From Takashimella koratensis (taxonomy: Eukaryota > Basidiomycota > Tremellomycetes > Trichosporonales > Tetragoniomycetaceae), in assembly GCA_003116875.1 (NCBI GenBank), contig BCKT01000002.1, positions 1,240,001 through 1,304,000 on the forward strand: a stretch of 64,000 nt of DNA, in the 5' to 3' direction. Made by a program: the position numbers and the translations under genes. The notes below the pieces were generated by a model. The model worked only from the letters and a program-made list of their open reading frames with translations, was not told where the DNA came from and did not search any database. Below are positions 1-10,675 of this stretch, piece by piece (within the stretch, counting starts at the first letter, position 1; the number at the start of each line of letters is the position of its first letter).

Positions 1-1503
1 TCGCTCAGTTCCACGCCCTCGGGTGCGACACCTTGGAGGACGTTGTGCATCTTTCGCTTGGTGGTATCGAATACCTAGGCAAGAGTGAGCCATCACGCCA
101 ATATTTGAGGCAAGGTTCGACGAGAGACGGAGTCGTGCCATCTCGACGATAAACGTACCTGTGGATGACCCTCGGGGACATACCTATTCCAACAACATTA
201 GTCCTGGTTCGTACCAGGGCGGAGAATGAGACTCGACTCACCACTTGACATCGAGCCCGACAAGGTTCCAAAGCCTTATCAAAGCGTGACGCATCAATGC
301 AACTCCACCACCTTGCGGCGTTGCCGAGAAGAACGCAACGGATACTTTATTGTCATTGAGGTGTTTGGCCAGCGCGATGAACCTAGCCCACAGCTATGCA
401 AGTATCGTCAGCTTGTAGTCCTCTGAGAAGGTGACAGAGAAGGGGAAGATAGAGGAAGACGGGGTTTACCTTCTCGCTAGTGCTTTCGCGGTATTGGGTA
501 AGACTGCACAGTCGGACTTGGTTATTGCAGTCTACTTGAACTTGGTGATTATCCGCATGGACGTCGGCAGTGGTCGCTGAGTGCGTGGCCTAGACACAGA
601 TATCAGCTCTGGTCCAGTTCCTTCTGCTCGAGGGCCTTGCCAGGAGACAGAGGTCACTCGGAAGACAGGACGTACAGGGTGCAAGTGCTTGATAGCTGCC
701 GAGATTGCAGATGTCGCGCTAGCTTGAGTTGAGGGTGCAGGTAATTTGGTGAAGATTGCAGTAGGCGGGACCGTGATAAACCTGTTCATCGCATGTTAGC
801 TAGGGGAAGCGGAGGCGGTTACGGAGGCGGTCACGAAAGCGGTCTGGGTAGCAAAGGGTCCCCCTTGGTCTACTTCTTCCATAACGCGATGATGGGTACA
901 GATGCTTCAACGACCTTTCCCCCACCCCCTCCCCTTCTTCCACCCGGCGCCATCCCTCCTTTCGATACAATGGACTCACGGGATTGCATCGAGGTGGAGC
1001 CAAAGAGTCGCGGGGAACTCGACACCGGATTTGTTCCTCAGTTCAGGTGGGACAGGTTCAGCGATCGCAACCATTCGGACCTGAGATGTATTAGTTGCTG
1101 TCTCCAACTTCAGTCTACCAAACTCCTCTGCTGGACTCATGCCTTGTGCCCATAGCCCGTCTACATACTCCGCATCAAGACCTCATGCTCTTCGACTCAC
1201 ATTGAGACCTTTATTGTCTTGTGTATGGCGTATGACGTGAATGATATCCTGCGCGACCCTCCTCGATTCCGCTGCTAGATCCTCATCGTTGTCTGATTTT
1301 GGGTTATACACCAAGTGCATCGTCTCGCTCTCGACGGCACCGGTACCATCATGAAGCACGGCGGTGTACTCGAGGTCTCGACCGCCGGTCTTGGGGTCAG
1401 CCTCGGATGCGGGGGCAAGGAGGAGTGCGAGGCCGAGGAAGATGTCTTGAACTGCAGATGGCTGGCGTTTGGAGTGATGGGATAGTTGACGGTGGGGAGA
1501 CAT
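1..1503 (-). CDS. Trehalose phosphorylase (GT4 family, ccg-9-like), 3' end outside window
   Basis: Partial gene running off the left edge. Seven exons can be read: 1503-1201, 1080-980, 781-676, 589-470, 393-242, 183-159 and 74-1, giving about 293 N-terminal residues. Exon 5 carries the family motif PQGGGVALMRHAL (about residues 236-248), preceded by a TQYRESTSEK segment and followed by LGLDVKWYVPEGHP-like sequence, as in fungal trehalose phosphorylase/clock-controlled gene 9 proteins. Family knowledge: reversible phosphorolysis of trehalose to glucose and glucose 1-phosphate by a retaining GT-B glycosyltransferase in the cytosol. The start chosen is the ATG at 1503 (MSPHRQLSHH); no upstream in-frame ATG was found to be better. 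It is divergent from the gene at 2273. The C-terminal GT4 half is not in the window, so catalytic residues there cannot be checked. Confidence 0.87.
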
Positions 1504-2272
1504 TTTGTCCAGTGGTGCTTGCCGGTGGGAGTAAGGGTAATGGATCAGAAGTGTTCGAGTTGGAGTCAGTGAATGAGATGATGGTGAAGGTGATGAAGCG
1601 CTTGAAGGCGAGGCCAACGATTGGAACGAGGTACAGATCAAAGCGAGAGAGGGAGTGAAGATGGTAGCGGCGAATGGAGACTGGATGGGGAGGTAAAGTA
1701 ATGTATCGATCGAGTGTGATCGCCTTGCCCAGATGGCACGATGCGTCGGCGTGAGGGGTCTATGCTTAACGCCTCAAGGGCGGGATCCGACGTCAGTCGC
1801 AGCTCCCCCCCACAAGGCCAAAAAGCTTTGACGTCGTCGTTGCCTTGACTCCTGATCGACGAGGGCCAGGGGGGCGGGCACTGGAAGCGTTCGGACAGCG
1901 CCAACCGGCTACATCATTCTACTCCACTCCCTCCACTTCTCCTCCCTTCCGCACCCACCCACGCACCTGCAGCTCCCTGTTGCACTCCATGACTAGACTG
2001 ACACGTGCAAACGCCCACGCAGTCAATATCGGCAGCTCTGAGACTGACGCAGAGGTTGGGTCGGGTGCTAGGTTGGTTGGAATCAGCAGGATCACAGGTT
2101 CATTCGATATCTGTTTCTAGCCGAGGCCTTGACGTCATATCCCACGTGTAGCCCACGTGGTTTCAGAACAGTTCACGTGACTGATGACCGCTATCTCCTT
2201 TCGTCATCCCTTGTCCGGGTGTTGCATCTACCCCATCCATCGTCTTCAACATCCTCATCCACATCCATCATA
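1504..2272. promoter_or_regulatory. Bidirectional intergenic region between trehalose phosphorylase and I9 inhibitor
   Basis: 769 bases separate the two divergent start codons. The half nearest the inhibitor holds a palindromic CRE-type TGACGTCA at 2130-2137 and three CACGTG E-boxes at 2143-2148, 2154-2159 and 2174-2179. Open frames here are low in complexity and look like noise. I see no further gene. Confidence 0.6.
2130..2179. promoter_or_regulatory. CRE plus three CACGTG E-boxes
   Basis: TGACGTCA at 2130 is followed by CACGTG at 2143, 2154 and 2174, all within 50 bases and 94-143 bases upstream of the ATG at 2273. Such palindromes are bound by bZIP (CREB/ATF) and bHLH (Cbf1/Pho4/SREBP) factors in fungi; which factor acts here is inference. 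The other divergent gene (ATG 1503) is more than 600 bases away, so the inhibitor gene is the likelier target. Confidence 0.55.
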
Positions 2273-2895
2273 ATGGCAGACCACAAGCGCAGTGAGTGAG
2301 CTCTGGCATTTTTTAAACAAGGAGAAGCTAATCGTCCATAGCTATTATCAGGTTCAAGAAGACTTCGTCCAAGGACGACAGGGACAAGACTGTCGCTGAC
2401 CTTGAAGCCAAAGGTAAGCCCGCGCGGCTGACCTTGACTTGTCTCTCTTTCATCCATCCATCGACACATTATCTGATGATCTGCTATGATATATTGTGTA
2501 AGTAGCTGACGTGCTTTATTCGGAGACAGGTGCAAAGATTGTCAGCACCGACAACGCGCACTCGACCAGTACGTTGCACCCCCTTTTCCCTCCGTATCCT
2601 GCCTTCCCTCAACCTGAACTCATCCCCCGACCGCGGTACTGACCATCCCCAGTCTTCCCGTTCGTCGTCGCTACCCTCCCCGAAGAACATTTTGCCGCCC
2701 TCCACTCTGAATGCACGGGGTCCGGCCACTCGGTCGTTGATCACATCGGTAAGTCAATGGTCGACAGTCAAATCGTCATTCTCTGGGCGCGTTCTTCCCC
2801 TTTTGCCACCGGCAATCGCGAAGGGAGTTTTGTTTACTTGCTTACGATTGTTCCTTTATACGACAGAGGAGGACGGCGAGGCACACATCATGTGA
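2273..2895 (+). CDS. Small peptidase inhibitor I9-like protein (proteinase B inhibitor type)
   Basis: Five short exons (2273-2291, 2342-2413, 2530-2568, 2653-2748, 2867-2895) encode 84 residues starting MADHKRTIIRFKK. The pattern matches stand-alone I9 inhibitors such as yeast Pbi2: an N-terminal strand TIIRFKK, an amphipathic helix with DKTVADLEAKGAKIV, a central FPFVVATLPEEHFAAL segment, and a short acidic/His C-terminus ending EDGEAHIM. Family knowledge: these cytosolic proteins fold like subtilisin propeptides, inhibit vacuolar proteinase B and, in yeast, join thioredoxin in the LMA1 complex for vacuole fusion. There is no signal peptide. The gene is very intron-dense for its size. Identity rests on short motifs, so a diverged I9 protein without inhibitory activity is possible. 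Confidence 0.72.
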
Positions 2896-3163
2896 TCGGT
2901 CTCAAACCCTTTATGAGAGTTGAGCAATGCAGTCGTGGTCTGGTCCCAGGACAACGATTGCCGTTCCGACTGAAACACGTTCCGAGCTCTCAAACATCCG
3001 TCGTTTTGACTACTTGTAAATCATTCGTTGTGTGATGGAAAGATGCAATGTATGCTACAACGTTTATATATCTCCAACTGGGGCCTAAGCATCATCCTCG
3101 CACGTCACCCTCTCTCAACCTTCACCTCCACCTCATCCTCTCCTGAAACTTCGTATATCCCCT

Positions 3164-4781
3164 CTACACCGTCACCTCTTCCAAATCATCATCCTCGAAT
3201 CCTTCATCATCATCACCCACGTCCTCATCATCTTCCTCGACTTCCTCATCCTCATCCCCTTCTCCCCCACCTTCTCCTTTAACCCCGCTCGCACCTTCTC
3301 TCCCTCCCTTCCCGCCTTTCCACTCCTCTTTGAGCTCCCACATGTGCGCATACGTCCCTTCCTTGATCAACACCGCCACATCCTTGAGGACTTCGCGAAG
3401 CCAGACATCAGGTTGTCGTAAAGTCGCACGCAGAGCGGTGATTGACCAGTATGGTTTTTCGGAAAAGAGGGCGAAGAGGCGATCGGTGAGTTGGTGTTTG
3501 TCCATGCGCTCGAATCGCTCGCCAACGGACACGGCCTTGGGTGCGCTCTGGGGAGTTAGTCTCACCAATCCGAGATGATAAGATGGCAAGAGAGAGAAAG
3601 TGGAGTGAAGTTGGGATCGGGTCCATACTCACGAGCATATTCTTGCCAAACGTACTCGAGACGTTGGCGAACCCACTCGCGAGCTGGTTCTGCCTCGCTC
3701 GGCTCATCTTGGTATCGTCCAGGTGCACGATAGGTCTGTACAGTGTTAGCATCTGAAGGACGACGAGCGAGCAAGCTAGCAGGCCAGATACCCCAGGTAT
3801 CCCAGTAGATCAAAAAAAGCAACACCCGCGGCGTAACCTTATTTCAGAATCCGAACTTACCGCTTCGACTGCTCGCTTTCGATTCGGCGCTGCTCCAGAA
3901 TCCTCTTGTACTTTTCCGACTGAATCGGTCGGACGCTCCCTTCGTGGTCCACCGCTGCCAATAGTCTCGGGTGTGCTATTCCCCACCGTCAGCCTGCACT
4001 TGCCCCTTCCTCTCAACCTCAACTGCTGAGCCATGCTCGGCCTACCTTTATCCCTTTTCCTCTTCATCCATCCCTGTGCTTTCTCACCCGCCCCTTCCGG
4101 AGCCGACCTACTCCCTCCCGCCCGCGGTCGGTGTTCAGTGAACAAGAACGTATTCCGTACCCTATCCCCAGGCATCGCGACCTCGTATTCATCTGGAATC
4201 CCACGAGTATCGTACTTTGCCCGCTTACTAGCGGGTTCCTCCGACTTGACGTCCCCGTCTGCGCTGCTGCTGGGGACGGGACTGGGCTCGGCGGTCGGTG
4301 GTTTAGACTCGAGTTCGGATTCGGCAGATTGCGGGAGGCGGAGGGAGAGGCGAGGAGGAGTGACGCTGTGGGGAGTGTAATGAGCTTGGGGATAGGCAGA
4401 GGTGGGAAGATGAGGAAGGCAAATAAAGTTTAAGAGACTCGACGTACGAGTTGTCAACGATTAGGGTGGCAAGGTGGATGCCTTCTTCAGCTACGCGCTC
4501 CCATCGCTCCAGCAAGAACCGCGGGACCTGTGGAAGAGAATTCATAAGCATTTGAACGTCGGACTGGGATATGGAAGCACGTCAAAGATGACATGTCGAC
4601 CGACCGACCACACAATCGTGGCCCAACGGCGACCCACCTTCAAGGCCCAGACTTTGCTCTGGTCCTTTGTTGGAGCAATCTCGAGCTCCTCGTCTTCGAC
4701 TTGTGGACCGAGCGGGATCAGGACTTCTCCGTTAAGTTCGACCTTGGGTTTGAGGTCGGGTTGGCTAGATGAGGAAGCCAT
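3164..4781 (-). CDS. Transcription initiation factor IIF subunit beta (TFIIF beta/RAP30/Tfg2)
   Basis: Six exons (4781-4638, 4527-4448, 4365-4046, 3975-3861, 3735-3633, 3547-3164) encode 381 residues. The N-terminal KVWALKVPRFLLERW matches the TFIIF beta dimerisation domain. A middle block HEGSVRPIQSEKYKRILEQR and a winged-helix block, HQLTDRLFALFSEKPYW then LREVLKDVAVLIKEGTYAHM, are typical of RAP30. The protein ends in a long Asp/Glu-rich tail (last 40 or so residues). Role: partner of TFIIF alpha, recruits RNA polymerase II to the preinitiation complex. The start ATG at 4781 lies just before the first conserved block. It is divergent from the epsin gene with 266 bases between starts and convergent with the inhibitor gene (268 bases between stops). 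Confidence 0.93.
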
Positions 4782-5047
4782 GGTGGGTGGTTAGGAGAGT
4801 GAGTAGACGAATGAGTGAATGAAGAGATGAGAAGAGGGATGAGTGATGAAACACGCTCAGTGTGCTATTCGGCGTTTACCGCCCGGATTACCCAAAGTGG
4901 CAGGTGGATGCATTCACACACACACACACACCCACGGTGGCTGGGACCCGTCTCCTGGGTCAGTCTCCCAGTGCACAGCTCATCACTCCATCCTATCCAT
5001 TCCTCATCCACCCCACCCCCCTAACCCACCCCTCTTCCTCGCCAGCC
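4782..5047. promoter_or_regulatory. Short bidirectional promoter (TFIIF beta / epsin)
   Basis: 266 bases between divergent ATGs. It contains a CA dinucleotide run at 4915-4931 and a pyrimidine-rich stretch just before the epsin ATG at 5048. No clear TATA box is seen. Confidence 0.5.
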
Positions 5048-7293
5048 ATGGACATGATCGAAAGTACGTCCATCCCCCGTCTCCTCTGCCCCTCCCCTAT
5101 CCAACCCATGCACTCACACGTGGCCCGTCTTGCCAGACCTCGCCAAGCAGGCGAGTCAGATCACCATGTACGACATCAAGTCGTACTACAACCAGGCCAA
5201 GAACATGGTCCTCAACGTGAGTCATAGGAAACCAAGCCCCCCGACCCCTCCTTCAGGCTTGTATCTCTGTGGACGCGCATTTGATCGCCGCCGTGGAGGT
5301 GAAGGAAGCATGCTGACGCGTGGGCGGTGATTCGATAGGTCCCCGAGATGGAGGCCAAGGTTAGGGAAGCAACAAACGAGGATGCATGGTACGTGTAAAG
5401 CGCGTAGAAGTGGGGAAGAGGGTATCAGAGGAGTGTTGAGGATGGTATGGGCGAGTACTTCTCATGCTGGGATGCAGGCGGCGGGTGGTGATGAGCCCGC
5501 GAGGGGAGCGGACGCGCACCGCAATCTTTCCACCGTCCGATCGGCACTGACAAGCTCGACAGGGGCGCATCGTCCACTCTCATGCAGGAGATTGCAACTG
5601 GGTGAGTCTGGTCATCCCACTCATGATACGTCCCGAAGCTGCAGACGATCTTGATTGCTAATGCCGAATCAACAGGACTCACAACTTGTATGTCACCGCG
5701 CCAAGCCAAGCCGAGCACAGACGAAGGACTGACCCTTGGGCAATAGCCAACACTTTAACGAGATCATGCCGACCATCTATGCTCGATTCATGGAGAAAGA
5801 AGCACGCGAGTGGCGCCAGATCTACAAGGTGAGTCTGGGTTTGCTTTCTCAGAGCAACAGAGAACCATGCGCAAACGGTGTTCGCCGGATGCGAGGGCTT
5901 GGCAGCTTGCTAACTGGGTCCTTTAGGCTCTTACTTTGCTCGAGTACTTGATCAAGCACGGATCAGAACGCGTCGTTGATGATGCTCGCGCCCACGTATC
6001 GACGATCAAGATGCTTCGCAATTTTCACTACATCGACGAGAAGGGCAAAGATCAGGGCATCAACGGTGAGTCTTTACCTCTCTTCATTCCCCGCACGAGG
6101 GGACGGGACCATTCCCGTGTTCCTCGCTTGTCTGATCTCCTCTGACTCCCGCTCAGTCCGCAACCGCGCGAAAGAGATCGCCGAGCTGCTCTCGGACGTC
6201 GACAAGATCCGGGTTGAACGCCGAAAGGCCAAAGCTAATCGGAATAAGTACCAGGGAACCGGCAACGAGCTCGCTGGTGGGGGCGGGATGAGTTTCCAGA
6301 CTGCTAGTGGAAGCAGGTACGGCGGGTTCGGCAGTGAGACTCTCGGGTACGGAGGCGGGAGCTCGAGCCGTGACTACGATGGAGATGGTGAGTAACATTC
6401 CATCCAACTGATCCCGCGCTGCGTTCGGCGTGACGTCGGGGAGTGGAGTATCGGAAACATCGCTGCGTTCAGATCGCTGACAACCCTCGTAGCAGACTAC
6501 CGACGCTCGACGCAGCGCCAGGGCTCCCAACAGGCAGAGTACGACGAGTACGAAGGTGCCGACGACTACGAGACTGCTCCGCCTCGTCGTGCGCCCACTT
6601 CCTCGTCCTCGTCGTCTTCCCGCGCTCAGCCTGCGGCCCCGCCCAAGCCCGTCGCCAAGGAACAACCCAAGCCGAAAGAGGTCAACCTGTTCGACTTTGA
6701 CGACGAGGAGCCGGCTCCGGCGCCCCTCGCTGTGGCCCCAGCTGTTCCCGCCGCTGACGTTCTGGGTGATGGTGAGTGAAGTCAAGCCTGGTCATCAGCT
6801 GTCACGTCCATCTAGCTGACTTTTTGTCACAGATGACTTTGACGACTTCCAACAAGCGCCGTCGGCTGTGCCTACCCCTGCCGCTAAGCCCGCCGCGCCT
6901 GCGTCCAACCCCAATGCCAACCTTTTCGCCATGCTCAATTCTACCCCGGCGCCGGCTGCTGCTCCTGCCCAGGCTGCTCTCCCATCGTTCGCCCAGCCAG
7001 CTCGCCCTGCATACACCTCGCCGACCCCGTCGTCCCTCGCCTCGCCCGCTGCTGCTTCCAAGCCCGCGACGCCCGCCTCTACATTCGACGACCTCTGGAC
7101 GACCTCGCTCTCTTCCCTCGGCTCGAGCTCGGCGACCCCCGCCTCGGCCGGTGCGGGAGGGAACAAGACGATCGCGCAGATGGAGCAGGAGAAAGCCATG
7201 TCAAAGCTCTGGTCGTCGCCTACCTCTTCCGCGCCGCAGCAGCAGAGCAAGCCGGCCTCCTCGGGCGCAGGCCTCGACGATCTCCTGTTCTAA
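5048..7293 (+). CDS. Epsin-like clathrin adaptor with ENTH domain (Ent3 type)
   Basis: Ten exons (5048-5063, 5137-5216, 5339-5388, 5563-5601, 5677-5688, 5747-5828, 5927-6065, 6157-6387, 6496-6771, 6833-7293) encode 461 residues. Residues 1 to about 145 form an ENTH domain with KVREATNEDAWG, STLMQEIA, WRQIYKALTLLEYLIKHGSE and IKMLRNFHYIDEKGKDQGIN, all diagnostic. The rest is a Ser/Ala/Pro-rich linker with acidic Phe motifs (NLFDFDDEE, DDDFDDF, TFDDLW) known in Ent3/epsinR to bind gamma-ear/GGA and AP-1, and it ends in LDDLLF, a clathrin-box-like tail. No UIM or NPF motif is seen, which favours the Golgi/endosome Ent3 class over plasma-membrane epsins. One exon (5677-5688) is only 12 bases long. 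Confidence 0.93.
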
Positions 7294-8677
7294 ACCGACG
7301 TGGAGAGTGGAGGGGCGAAAATGAGGTGAGGCAGAGAGAGGTCAGGAGATAGAGAACGTACATGGTGAAGAAGGTATGGAGGGTGAGAGGATCGATGAGA
7401 TGAGGTCAGCGTAACTCTGGGACGATCGCAACGACCTATTTCTCTTTGCCCGCGAATGAGTTTTGGAAAACCGTACATCATACAGTAACGATCCCCTTTC
7501 CTCGGCCACCTTCATCCCAGACCCAGACCTCAAAAATCCTTCCAAACTCTCTGACGTGGGTGTTTAGGATGTGTCATTCGGGCACTCTGTTTAACCCTTT
7601 CTTCTATCTATTGATCTATTTCCTACGTTTTTTTTTTGTAGTCTCCTTCCCTTATTCAGTTTGGTCCTTCAACTTCTTTTTGATGATGGCTGCTTTGAGG
7701 TATCTTCGAGTCAGTATACGCATGATCCGTACTGTCCACTTTGTGGAGGTGATGAAACTATTGGGCCATAGACTTGGGCACGGTGACGAGGAGGGATGAA
7801 TGATCAAGGTATTGGACTTTAGGTAGACCGGTACTGCGGATCTTGAGCGGAATGTGGGGTTCAACACCCTGGGCGTGGGTTCGATAACCACCATTGGAAT
7901 ATCACTGATTGATCGCCAACTGGAACATTAGCAAGTGAGACCTGGTACGCCCATGTCGATTTCCGAGACAAGCGAGCAGCAAGCGATCATGTGTCAAGCG
8001 ACCTCGAAGGCATGTGGACCCGCCCCAAGCCTCACTTGTTCCGAAACCTTACCTTGCCTAGCCCTACAGCCGATACGCCCTCCCTACCCTCTAATCTCTC
8101 CAGAGCTCATGAACAGGGTTCCCGCCGACCGACCCAATCCCTAACCAGTGGCTTATCTGAGACCCCGAGACGCTTTTTTTTTTTTTTTTTTTTTTTTTCT
8201 CGTGGCGGTCACACCACCCCAGCCTCCTTCCGCCACCCTTGCCCACCTCCTCTTCCTATTCCAGTCCAGATCAAAATCTCCCGCTCCTTCGCCTTGGATT
8301 ACATTCCGCGCACCTGGATGCTGGTAGCCCGCGCCTCCTTCATGATACGCCATGCATGTCTCACCGCCGCTTTTTCAAGCACTCGTCTCTCGTCCCGCTT
8401 GGCTTGGCAACACCGACGGTCGAGATGGAACAGACTCGGAGAGGTAGATAAAGACCGCCGAAGGATGGGTTTTTGAAAGTTGTTCCATACTCCTCAACAG
8501 CAAGTCTCCAACCAAGACCTCTCCAACACTTCCCACTTCTCAAACCACTACGAGATCTACTCCAAACATACCGACAAACCTTACACCTACCAAGACACTT
8601 CTCAGTCACACCTATCTCCACCTCCACCTCGCTTCCACCCCCCTCCACACCCGTGTACAACCGCCACAATCGCCACA
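7294..8677. other. Intergenic region, no gene seen
   Basis: 1384 bases between epsin and the secreted protein. The first part is the likely epsin 3' UTR. A run of 25 T lies at 8174-8198. The last 200 bases are C/A-rich and read as the 5' leader of the gene at 8678. Frames in the interval show no family resemblance. Confidence 0.55.
8174..8198 (+). repeat. Poly-T tract (25 T)
   Basis: An uninterrupted run of 25 T in intergenic DNA. Length may be inaccurate because homopolymers are error-prone in assemblies. Confidence 0.9.
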
Positions 8678-10315
8678 ATGGTCGCCTTCCACCCTGTTCT
8701 CGCCCTCACTTCCCTCACCCTCGCCTTGACCCCTCTCGTCTCGGCGCTCGCTATCACTCCCTTGTCTCAGCTCGACCCCGCGTCCAAGATCGCTAGCGTT
8801 TCGGCTACCGGTCCTCTCTCGGGTCGCGATGGAGGCGCGGCGGCTGCTGCGCCCGCTGCACCCGCAGGGCTCCCCGGGTCGGTATTGACCAACGCTCAGA
8901 GGTTGGCGAAGGGTCTATCCCCCCTTCCCCCTACTCGCCGAGCTACTGGTGAGTCTGCACACTTGTTGTAGCCCAACCTTCACCTCTGTCTGGACTACTC
9001 CCTTCCGGGTTTTGTGGCACTTTGTTTCGAGGCAGTTTCTTACTAATCTTACCCTACCAGCCGCCAAGCGCCAGTCCTCCCAGTCCTTCAACGGCGCGTG
9101 AGTGTTAAACGCAATACCCGCGGACTTCTTTGCCTTACTTTCCCCTCAAGTCTCTTCGCCGTTGACTCGGCTCTCGCTGACCTCACCAGGAGCCAAGTCT
9201 ACCTCGCGCATGTCCGCAACCCCTCTGACGGTTCGGACCTCGGTGTCGTCGGCATTCCCACCGACAACGGCCTGTACGTAGCTCTTCCTTGCCCCTTTTC
9301 CCTGTCTCATTCTTCTCTCTCCTTGGTCTCCTCTACCTCTTCTCATCGCTCGGTGCTTGACTGACCTCTTCGCCCGCTACAGGATCAACATCGACACCAA
9401 CGCCGCCCACGCTCTTCTTTTCAGCTTCACCCCGTCCCAGTCGACTCCGTTCCCTATCACTCCTGTACGTATCCCTTCACCTTACCCAACGGTATACCAT
9501 CTCTTTACCTTCCCCATCTGACAAGTTGTGCCTAACACCCTCAGATGGACTCGAACGGGAGCACCTTTGGCGGACCGCACGCGCTCCTCGCTGCTGTCCC
9601 ACACAAGACGAGCTCGGGCTCGACCGACCTTAACCAGGGCAGCTCCAAGTAAGTCCCTCTTCCAACTTGTCCAACCAGACTCATAATCTCCCTACCTATC
9701 GACCCGTACTAACGGCATCACCCCTTAGCTTCTCCCCTATCGGTGCTGGTCAACAAGGTAAGTTCCCCTCTCTCCACATCCCCTTGTTCAGATGAACTGA
9801 CACAACTAAGGCTCCAACGGCGGCCTGATCAACATCGACCTCGGCAACCTCCTCGGCTCCTCGTCCCCTCTCTCCACTCTCCTCGGCGGCTCTACTTCCA
9901 ACTCTGGTTCCGACTCTGGCTCTGACACCGGGTCGAGCTCCCCTCTTGGCGGGTCAGGGTCCGGATCTAACCCCGAGAGCGCAATCTGGACTTTCAAGCC
10001 CAGCACCAGCACCCTTTTGGCTCACTACACCAACTCTGACGGCAGTGAGTCATCCCCACATACCTCACACCATTTCGCTTGTGATCTCCGGTGCAGGAGG
10101 ACAATTGACAATCCATTTGCTCACACACCACAGGCACCGTCCCCGCGTCCATCGTTACCGGTGGCTCGGCCTGCCAGCACCTCGTCTGCCTGACTGCCGA
10201 CGTTGACGCTTTCCGCCAGGCTTTTGGTAGCGACGCCCAGGAGATTGTGAGTTGATCTTTTTCCCCTTGTCAGTGGCTGATCCTTTCTCAGAACCTCGTC
10301 GTCACTGCGCTCTAA
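8678..10315 (+). CDS. Secreted Ser/Gly-rich protein of unknown function
   Basis: Nine exons (8678-8948, 9061-9097, 9190-9273, 9383-9464, 9545-9648, 9729-9757, 9811-10044, 10134-10246, 10292-10315) encode 325 residues. The N-terminus MVAFHPVLALTSLTLALTPL followed by VSALA is a clear signal peptide with an AxA-like cleavage site near residue 25. Residues 67-90 hold LTNAQRLAKGLSPLPPTRR, a short motif I have seen at the start of many secreted proteins of mushroom-forming fungi, followed by a dibasic AAKRQ that could be a Kex2 site. A folded-looking segment follows (VYLAHVRNPSDGSDLGVVG), then a low-complexity Ser/Gly linker (about residues 205-260) and a C-terminal block with two Cys (GGSACQHLVCLTADVDAF). 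There is no GPI signal, so it is probably released. I do not know the function; an extracellular or wall protein is inference. Confidence 0.82.
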
Positions 10316-10675
10316 GCGCGATCGTCATCCCGGTGAACTCGACCCTCTTCAACACCCACCACCTCCTCCCTCCCTCCGATACCGCTCATCGTCAATCCAC
10401 ACTAAACTCAATGACAACTGCAACTTGAAGTTGCCCTGCCTAATCTCACAGGCATAGAAGATCCATCAGAACTAAGTAAAATGCGCCTGTCTCTTTTATC
10501 TACAGTATCATATCTCAGCTTCTGCCTCAGCCTCAGCCTCAGCCTCGTCCTCATCCCTGTCTCTGCTCCTGCGCCTGCGCCTGCTTCTGTTACCTTCTGA
10601 TCAAACCAATGTATCATACTGTTCTCGTCACATGTCGTCATTCGTCGCCCTGGTTCAACACCACTTGACCCTTGT
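10316..10675. other. Convergent 3' intergenic region
   Basis: 360 bases between the stop codons of the secreted protein (+) and CSN4 (-), holding both 3' UTRs. A CCTCAG hexamer repeat lies at about 10524-10545. No gene seen. Confidence 0.55.

Noticed and set aside
6153..6785. Minus-strand frame of 210 residues across epsin exons 8 and 9
   Set aside because: Antisense shadow of the epsin gene; it spans the intron between them and has no domain.
7870..7895. GGTTCGATAACC resembling a tRNA T-loop
   Set aside because: The neighbouring sequence does not form acceptor, D or anticodon stems.
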